A stretch of 34,978 bases of DNA, taken from positions 1 through 34,978 of the forward strand of contig CAJJCU010000129.1 of NCBI GenBank assembly GCA_905182775.1. Reading direction: 5' to 3'. A program made the translations under genes and the position numbers. Position 1 is the first letter of the stretch. Every line of letters begins with the position of its first letter. This document shows positions 30,041 to 34,978 of this stretch, piece after piece. The stretch comes from an uncultured Flavobacteriales bacterium. Its GTDB lineage: Bacteria; Bacteroidota; Bacteroidia; Flavobacteriales_D; Crocinitomicaceae. The notes under the pieces are model-generated. The model was not told where the DNA came from and did not search any database. It saw only the letters and a program-made list of their open reading frames with translations.

Positions 30041-32252
30041 ATTGATTAGACATTAATCCATTCAGTTTTTTCAAGGCTATTTGATTTTCAGGGCTTGTAA
30101 ATGCAGCTTCTATTTTTTGTTTTTCCCTTTTTGTTAGGTGCCACGAAAGCGAGATTCTTTCATTAAAGTCTTCCCTTAGGTTAAAGGTGATTTTGTCAAC
30201 AGGAAATTTGAAACTGCTCTTGCACATCTTCATTAATTGTTCTTGATCTAAATCTTGGGTTCTGGTAAAGTTGGTTAATAAGTTTCCGAACGGTAGGAAT
30301 ATCTTGTCGATCAATGACAACTCCTTATAGACCTCATTACTCATGATTCTTTTAGTATCACGAACCTCAACAATGACAACACCCGATGTGTTTTCAATGA
30401 TCCAATCACTCAAGGCAAATAAATAGTCGAGAGAGACTTTCCCTCCGTAATTATCTCTAATCCCTGCATCCATTAGTTGAATTTCAGGTTTGGTTGGCAT
30501 GCCCATCATCGGCATGATCATTGGAAAAGTAGCATTCGCCCTCAATACAGAAGAGAAACGAATTTCTTGTGGATTGTTGTTTCTGAAAAACGATTGAAAA
30601 TCTATGTTTTCAAAGGTTGTTTTTTCGTCGTCTCCAATCATAAAGCTTAAGTTCTGAGAAGAAATAAGCATTCTCCGCCCATCGTTTACGATGGTGGGGC
30701 TGAAAATCATAAGAGGAATATCACTCTGCTTTTCATATTTTTCATAATAGCCCAAAGGGTGCTCTAGATAATTCTGAAGGTTTTGGTGGAGCTCTGTTTC
30801 AAATTCACTGCCTCTTTCTTGCGTATATGATTTACCGTTATATTTTATTTTTTTATACCTCATGAAGAGGTCACTTGTCGAGGCTGAGAAGGATAGCCTG
30901 TTTAATAAATCTCGGCTTAATCTCGTTTTAAAAAAAGTATTGTCTCCCTTGAGTGTTTTTAATTTTTTCCGAAGATGTATTTCTCTAAAATAGGCAGCAC
31001 CCACCATTCCTCCCGATGCTCCTGTAATCATTTGTAAATGTTTGCTAAGCTTAGAATTTAGTTTCTCATCGGCATTAGAGAGTACTGTAAATGTCCAAAG
31101 AGCACTCCTTAAACCTCCTCCTGAAGTGTTTAGAATGACAAGTTTTGGCTTTTCCTCTCCAGTTCTTGCTTTCCAATTTTCTAATATTTCAATAATTCTT
31201 TGGTCAGAAGAGGTGTTTTCTCCAATTAATTTATGATTGTCTCTAATGTTGTCGGGGCTATAGTTGATAATGCTCTTTGTTGAGTAGTCTAATCCTAAGG
31301 CATAGCTGGTATAACGAAAGAAACCGACTTTTGAAGACAGAATAGACATTATAATGATTACAAGGAATACGAGTGGGTAAGTCCATCTATGAAACCACGA
31401 GTTTAGAGCCCCAATGACCATAGATAGAATGGTTAAGAGCATTAAAATACTCATCGCAGCAGGGACCTCAAACAAGGAGATGTTCCTGAAAAAACCGAGG
31501 CTTATAAATGCGGTGATGGTCAATACCTCAAATATGAATGCATTGATTCGTGTTTTTGAGAATACGCTTTCTACAACTGCTTTGTCGAGATGGGCTACAC
31601 TTCTGCTTTTGTAGAGCTTAAACTTTCTTCCCAAATAGTAAACAGGTCGTGTTCTTTTTTCTCTGAAATAGTTGTACCACTTCTGACCGATTCCTTTACT
31701 CGTTATTGTAGAAACAGGGTTTGACTCTGAAATGGAGTCATCTGCATCTTTATTTGTCCTTAAAGGGAAGAAATAGAGGATACTTAATAAAATGAATAAA
31801 AGAAAGCCAATAATAAAGGAGATGTTATAGATCAGCACATCGCTCGTAGAGGCGAACTCCTCGTACAATTGAAATTTAGACATCTTAATAAGATAGGCCA
31901 ATATATAGGCAAATGGAAGTAGGAAGTTATTGATACAAAACCTAAAAAAAGGGGTCGAAACAACCACTAAAAAAGGGAATCTAGGACCTAATTTAATGTA
32001 GCTATATACATTGAATGCCATGGAGAACCCACCTAAAGAAAAACCCAATAAAGCAAAAGACCACAAGCCAACTTCTCCTAGGTATTCTGGGGAGTAAAAC
32101 AGAAAAGGAACCCCGAAGGAGGCACCAAATACTTCAAAGAGAATAGAGAAGAGCAAAGCCCAATATAGTAAGCCGAAAAAGTTAAATTTAATTTGTGCTT
32201 TGATCAGAACAAAGGGAAAGAAATCTCTAACAAGTAGTATTTTTTGAAGCAT
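30039..32252 (-). CDS. Membrane-anchored patatin-like phospholipase
   Basis: 737 residues. The N-terminal ~320 residues contain about six to seven hydrophobic segments (for example YWALLFSILFEVFG, FIIGFLLFILLSILYFF, YPLVFLVIIIMSIL). The C-terminal ~400 residues carry a patatin-like hydrolase: oxyanion glycine stretch SGGGLRSALW (about 373-382), nucleophile elbow GASGG (about 410), and the catalytic Asp in DAG (about 595). These give a Ser-Asp dyad lipid acyl hydrolase. Typical patatins are soluble or T9SS/autotransported; the long membrane part is unusual. Substrate is unknown. Transcribed alone. Confidence 0.8.
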   Translation of the reverse strand: MLQKILLVRDFFPFVLIKAQIKFNFFGLLYWALLFSILFEVFGASFGVPFLFYSPEYLGEVGLWSFALLGFSLGGFSMAFNVYSYIKLGPRFPFLVVVSTPFFRFCINNFLLPFAYILAYLIKMSKFQLYEEFASTSDVLIYNISFIIGFLLFILLSILYFFPLRTNKDADDSISESNPVSTITSKGIGQKWYNYFREKRTRPVYYLGRKFKLYKSRSVAHLDKAVVESVFSKTRINAFIFEVLTITAFISLGFFRNISLFEVPAAMSILMLLTILSMVIGALNSWFHRWTYPLVFLVIIIMSILSSKVGFFRYTSYALGLDYSTKSIINYSPDNIRDNHKLIGENTSSDQRIIEILENWKARTGEEKPKLVILNTSGGGLRSALWTFTVLSNADEKLNSKLSKHLQMITGASGGMVGAAYFREIHLRKKLKTLKGDNTFFKTRLSRDLLNRLSFSASTSDLFMRYKKIKYNGKSYTQERGSEFETELHQNLQNYLEHPLGYYEKYEKQSDIPLMIFSPTIVNDGRRMLISSQNLSFMIGDDEKTTFENIDFQSFFRNNNPQEIRFSSVLRANATFPMIMPMMGMPTKPEIQLMDAGIRDNYGGKVSLDYLFALSDWIIENTSGVVIVEVRDTKRIMSNEVYKELSLIDKIFLPFGNLLTNFTRTQDLDQEQLMKMCKSSFKFPVDKITFNLREDFNERISLSWHLTKREKQKIEAAFTSPENQIALKKLNGLMSNQ

Positions 32253-32306
32253 TAATTTTAAGTTAGTAAAGAAATCTCAAATTCAAAAATAGGAAGCGAT
32301 AAAACT

Positions 32307-33674
32307 TTAAAATCTACTAGAAAGTTCCTGCATTGTAGTCACAAATTTGGCCTCAATATTTTTATTTGGAGCTTTATTTTCCTGAATTTTCCAATCTCCA
32401 TTTACAATTGTACCCTTTACCATGGTTTGATCAGATGCATAAACAATGGTGTTGGTCAGGTGCTGTTTTCCTGTTGTTTGAATTAAAGGATGCTGATCCG
32501 AAAGCACTACGGCGTCAAAAGAGGAACCGATTTTGAAATATTCTTGTTGTGTATTTCCCATGGCTTTTCGTCCATTTACAAGTGTACTTCGGATGGCTAT
32601 TGCGCCGTTATCTCCCGAGTTTTCATTTCCAAATGTGTTTCTGCTATGCGTTGCCAAGCGCTGTCCATAATCTAAAGTTCTGATTTCTTCAAATGGGTTC
32701 AGTCCTATATGACTATCTGTTCCAATCGACCAATTTCCTCCTTGAGATAGAAAGGATGCCATAGGGAACAGACCATCTCCAAGGTTGCCCTCAGTGGATG
32801 GGCATATCACGACATTCGCCTTACTTTTTGCAATTGAAGTGACCTCGTTAGGTGTTAAATGAGTTGCATGAACCAAATGAAAATCAGCAGTTAAATTGAT
32901 GTTTTTGGCGAGCCATTCGACAGGTCTCAAGCCAGTATGGCTAATGCAGTCTTCAATTTCTTGTAGCTGCTCAGAAACGTGAATATGAAATGGGACCTCG
33001 TCTTTTCTATAAGCACTTACTTTGATGATATTTTCCAGCGCCACGCCTCTCATGGAATGGATTCCTAATCCGACATTGCAAGACGAATAGTCTTTTGACA
33101 TTTTTTGAACCGCTTCAAATAGGTTGATATAATCATCGATAGATTTAGAAAGAAACCTTCTTTGCTCAGGCTGTGCCGGTAGGCCAAACCCTCCTTGCTC
33201 ATAATAAATAGGAATAATTGTAAGTTGTATTCCGGCTTGTTGTGCCGCACGAGCAATGCGCTCACTCAATTCTGCTTTATTTGAATAATGTCTACCCTCT
33301 TTGTCATGGTGTACATAATGAAACTCGGCTACGTGCGTGTAACCATGGCGAAGCATTTCTTGGTAAAGCATCGCCGCGATGGCTTCCATTTGTTCGGGTT
33401 CCACTTTTAACGCTAAGGCATACATCGATTGCCTCCAGCTCCAGAAATCATTGCGTTTCTTATTGGTGGAATGCAATTCTGCGAGTCCAGCCATAGCATA
33501 TTGAAAGGCGTGAGAGTGCGCATTCTGAAATCCAGGCATTGCGTATCCATTGCATTCTGAATGGTTTTGAGCGTCAACTATAGCTGTTATTTTCCCTTCA
33601 GTGTCTGTTGTAACGGTTACGTTTTCGCGCCAGCCATCTTCTTGTAAAAGGCCTTTAAAAGAAAATTTATTCAT
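32307..33674 (-). CDS. hutF: Formimidoylglutamate deiminase
   Basis: 455 residues, amidohydrolase-superfamily enzyme turning N-formimidoyl-L-glutamate into N-formyl-L-glutamate plus ammonia in the five-step histidine pathway. Metal ligands: HxH at 53/55 in GFQNAHSHAFQYAMAGL; HIHVSEQ; LVHATHLTP; and the Asp in IGTDSHIGLNP. The WSWRQSMYALA segment and the AEFHYVHHDKEGRHY region distinguish HutF from generic deaminases. It overlaps the next upstream gene by eight bases. Together the pair performs the last two steps to glutamate and formate. Confidence 0.92.
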   Translation of the reverse strand: MNKFSFKGLLQEDGWRENVTVTTDTEGKITAIVDAQNHSECNGYAMPGFQNAHSHAFQYAMAGLAELHSTNKKRNDFWSWRQSMYALALKVEPEQMEAIAAMLYQEMLRHGYTHVAEFHYVHHDKEGRHYSNKAELSERIARAAQQAGIQLTIIPIYYEQGGFGLPAQPEQRRFLSKSIDDYINLFEAVQKMSKDYSSCNVGLGIHSMRGVALENIIKVSAYRKDEVPFHIHVSEQLQEIEDCISHTGLRPVEWLAKNINLTADFHLVHATHLTPNEVTSIAKSKANVVICPSTEGNLGDGLFPMASFLSQGGNWSIGTDSHIGLNPFEEIRTLDYGQRLATHSRNTFGNENSGDNGAIAIRSTLVNGRKAMGNTQQEYFKIGSSFDAVVLSDQHPLIQTTGKQHLTNTIVYASDQTMVKGTIVNGDWKIQENKAPNKNIEAKFVTTMQELSSRF

Positions 33675-34482
33675 TGAGGTGCTTGATTAAATTTTGAAAA
33701 GTAGTCTTCAGCAAGGCTTTGATTTGAGTTGCTCTCTTAGCGTCATAGCTTGTTTCTTGGTGAGACATATAAAGATCTTTACACATTTCTAATTGCAATG
33801 CATGGACATTTGCCTCAGGCTTCCCTTTTGACCTTGTGATGAACCCTCCTTTGAAAGGGGTATTGTGCTTTAATTCGAAATTTTCGCTTCCTAATGACTT
33901 TAAGCATAGGTCAATCATCTCTTTTGAGGCCGTTTTCTGGTCGTTGTTGCCCAATATCAGATCAGGGAAATCATCTTTTTGAATCGTTTGTACATTTCTG
34001 CGTATCGAATGTGCATCCCAAAAAAGAACTTGACCAAATTCATTTTTAAGGTCGCTGATCAAGTCATCTATTTTATTGTGATACGGCCAATAGTAGTTTT
34101 CCAATCGACGCTCTATTTCCTCTGTGTCGGGTTGATAGGTATCTTTCTTATAAAGGTTTTCTCCAAAAAAAGTTGTGGTAGGGCAGAGCGAAGTAATGAT
34201 TCGGCCATCGTTGTAAAGGGATTGATTCTCGGGGGTTCTGTTTAGATCAATGACCCATCTCGAATAAACCGCTTTAATGATAGTGATCCCCATTTCTTCT
34301 GCGAAATCATACAGCGTTTCTAAATGCCAGTCGGTATCGTCAGGTGCTGAAATTAAATTTGGATTGTAGTTGTCTTTTATTTCATTAGGAAATGAAGTGC
34401 CACAATGAGGGATGCTTAATAAAAAAGGAACTCTCGTGTTTTTAGGTTTGTAGATCTCGAACGGTGCTTTCACTTCATTCAT
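33667..34482 (-). CDS. N-formylglutamate amidohydrolase (HutG family)
   Basis: 271 residues. Hydrolyses N-formyl-L-glutamate to glutamate and formate. Marks of the FGase family: LLSIPHCGTSFP (metal His), APDDTDWHLETLYDF, SRWVIDLNRTPEN, LFWDAHSIRR, and LQLEMCKDLYM near the end. The overlap with hutF and the product-substrate match make the assignment firm. No hutH, hutU or hutI in the window; they must be elsewhere. Confidence 0.92.
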   Translation of the reverse strand: MNEVKAPFEIYKPKNTRVPFLLSIPHCGTSFPNEIKDNYNPNLISAPDDTDWHLETLYDFAEEMGITIIKAVYSRWVIDLNRTPENQSLYNDGRIITSLCPTTTFFGENLYKKDTYQPDTEEIERRLENYYWPYHNKIDDLISDLKNEFGQVLFWDAHSIRRNVQTIQKDDFPDLILGNNDQKTASKEMIDLCLKSLGSENFELKHNTPFKGGFITRSKGKPEANVHALQLEMCKDLYMSHQETSYDAKRATQIKALLKTTFQNLIKHLNE

Positions 34483-34511
34483 TTTTTATTTCTTTTTAGT
34501 TAAAGATTTCT

Positions 34512-34913
34512 TCAAAATAGGGATTGAATTTTTTCTGGAGCGTTGATTGGTTTCATTGTTCCTGAATCTAGAAAAACGAGTTCTGTAATTGCTGTTGCAA
34601 TCAAGTTGTTTTTTTCATTTCTTATTTCGTAAGAAAACTCAATTCGAGAGGCTTGTATTTTTGATATTATGGTTTCGATGTGAAGCAGGTCATCGTATTT
34701 CGATGGTGCGATATATTTAATTGAAAAAGTACGAACGGGTAGGAGGACTCCTTTCTCTTCAAGTGATTTGTAGGAAACGCCATTACTTCTAAGTAATTCA
34801 ACCCGAGCAACTTCAAGAAACTGTGCGTAATTTCCATAATAACAGAAGCCCATTTGATCCGTTTCTCCGTAACGTACGCGCAATTCTGTGGTGTGTTTTG
34901 TTTTTCCTGTCAT
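34512..34913 (-). CDS. YbgC-like acyl-CoA thioesterase
   Basis: 133 residues, hotdog fold of the 4HBT group. The catalytic block is VRYGETDQMGFCYYGNYAQFLEVARVELLR, with the Asp of ETDQMG acting in thioester hydrolysis. A purine-rich AAAAGGAAA directly precedes the ATG. It is followed by the hut pair after 29 bases, so it may be co-transcribed, but no pathway link is evident. Physiological substrate unknown. Confidence 0.9.
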   Translation of the reverse strand: MTGKTKHTTELRVRYGETDQMGFCYYGNYAQFLEVARVELLRSNGVSYKSLEEKGVLLPVRTFSIKYIAPSKYDDLLHIETIISKIQASRIEFSYEIRNEKNNLIATAITELVFLDSGTMKPINAPEKIQSLF

Positions 34914-34978
34914 TTTCCTTTTAATAAAGCTAAAATAATATTACTTTAGGGAAGCTAAACTATTACTTTTCTCATAAG

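Noticed and set aside
33242-33496. 84-aa plus-strand ORF opposite hutF
   Set aside because: Antisense shadow of a well-supported hutF frame.

Overview
The window looks like the chromosome of a free-living member of the Bacteroidota, most likely order Flavobacteriales. Support: AT-rich DNA, TAnnTTTG-type -7 boxes, a type IX secretion C-terminal domain, a PafA-type alkaline phosphatase, DUF1573 and DUF2911 proteins, an RprX/RprY-like two-component pair, RNase Y beside zapA, and a FeoA/FeoB set with its own tiny Cys-rich partner. There is no rRNA, recognisable tRNA, insertion sequence, prophage or CRISPR array. Most of the window is ordinary housekeeping sequence.

Layout. 1-1943 (+): the 3' part of kynurenine 3-monooxygenase, then a secreted-protein gene cut by one in-frame TAA. 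1940-6320 (-): pafA, a class-III aminotransferase, metF and a small exported protein. 6321-7178: no protein gene, but a tandem array of five short units (below). 7179-7844 (-): PhoB-like response regulator. 7845-8192: gap with one terminator and a candidate sRNA. 8193-13684 (+): RprY-like regulator, tsaB, coiled-coil protein, zapA, rny, and a GxGYxYP-type T9SS-secreted protein. 13681-19712 (-): two DUF1573 proteins, feoA-feoB with its 45-aa partner, gpsA-lysC and an unknown. 19868-24267 (+): DUF2911 protein, EamA transporter, ferredoxin-NADP reductase and an RprX-like kinase. 24744-26047 (+): thyA-folA. 26029-34913 (-): rsmE, holA, pepT, a SirB1-like protein, a membrane-anchored patatin, hutF-hutG-like histidine catabolism genes and a YbgC-like thioesterase.

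The most interesting region is 6369-7168. Five units repeat the same plan on the + strand. Each has ATGCAACTTT, exactly 17 bases between its AAC and a CGTC box, then roughly 55-65 bases ending in a strong intrinsic terminator. AAC plus CGTC at fixed spacing is the architecture of an ECF sigma-factor promoter. I therefore read the array as five sibling small RNAs controlled by one ECF sigma factor not encoded in this window. Units 4 and 5 are almost identical in the transcribed part but differ in the -35/-10 spacer and upstream flank, which points to selection on the RNA. The array is divergent from pafA and convergent with the PhoB-like regulator.

Other points: -7-like boxes lie only 4-7 bases before several start codons (possible leaderless mRNAs); all four convergent protein-gene pairs overlap at their stop codons; and a 45-aa FeoB-associated protein is missing from the ORF track. 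Function calls rest on family motifs read by eye; no database search was possible.
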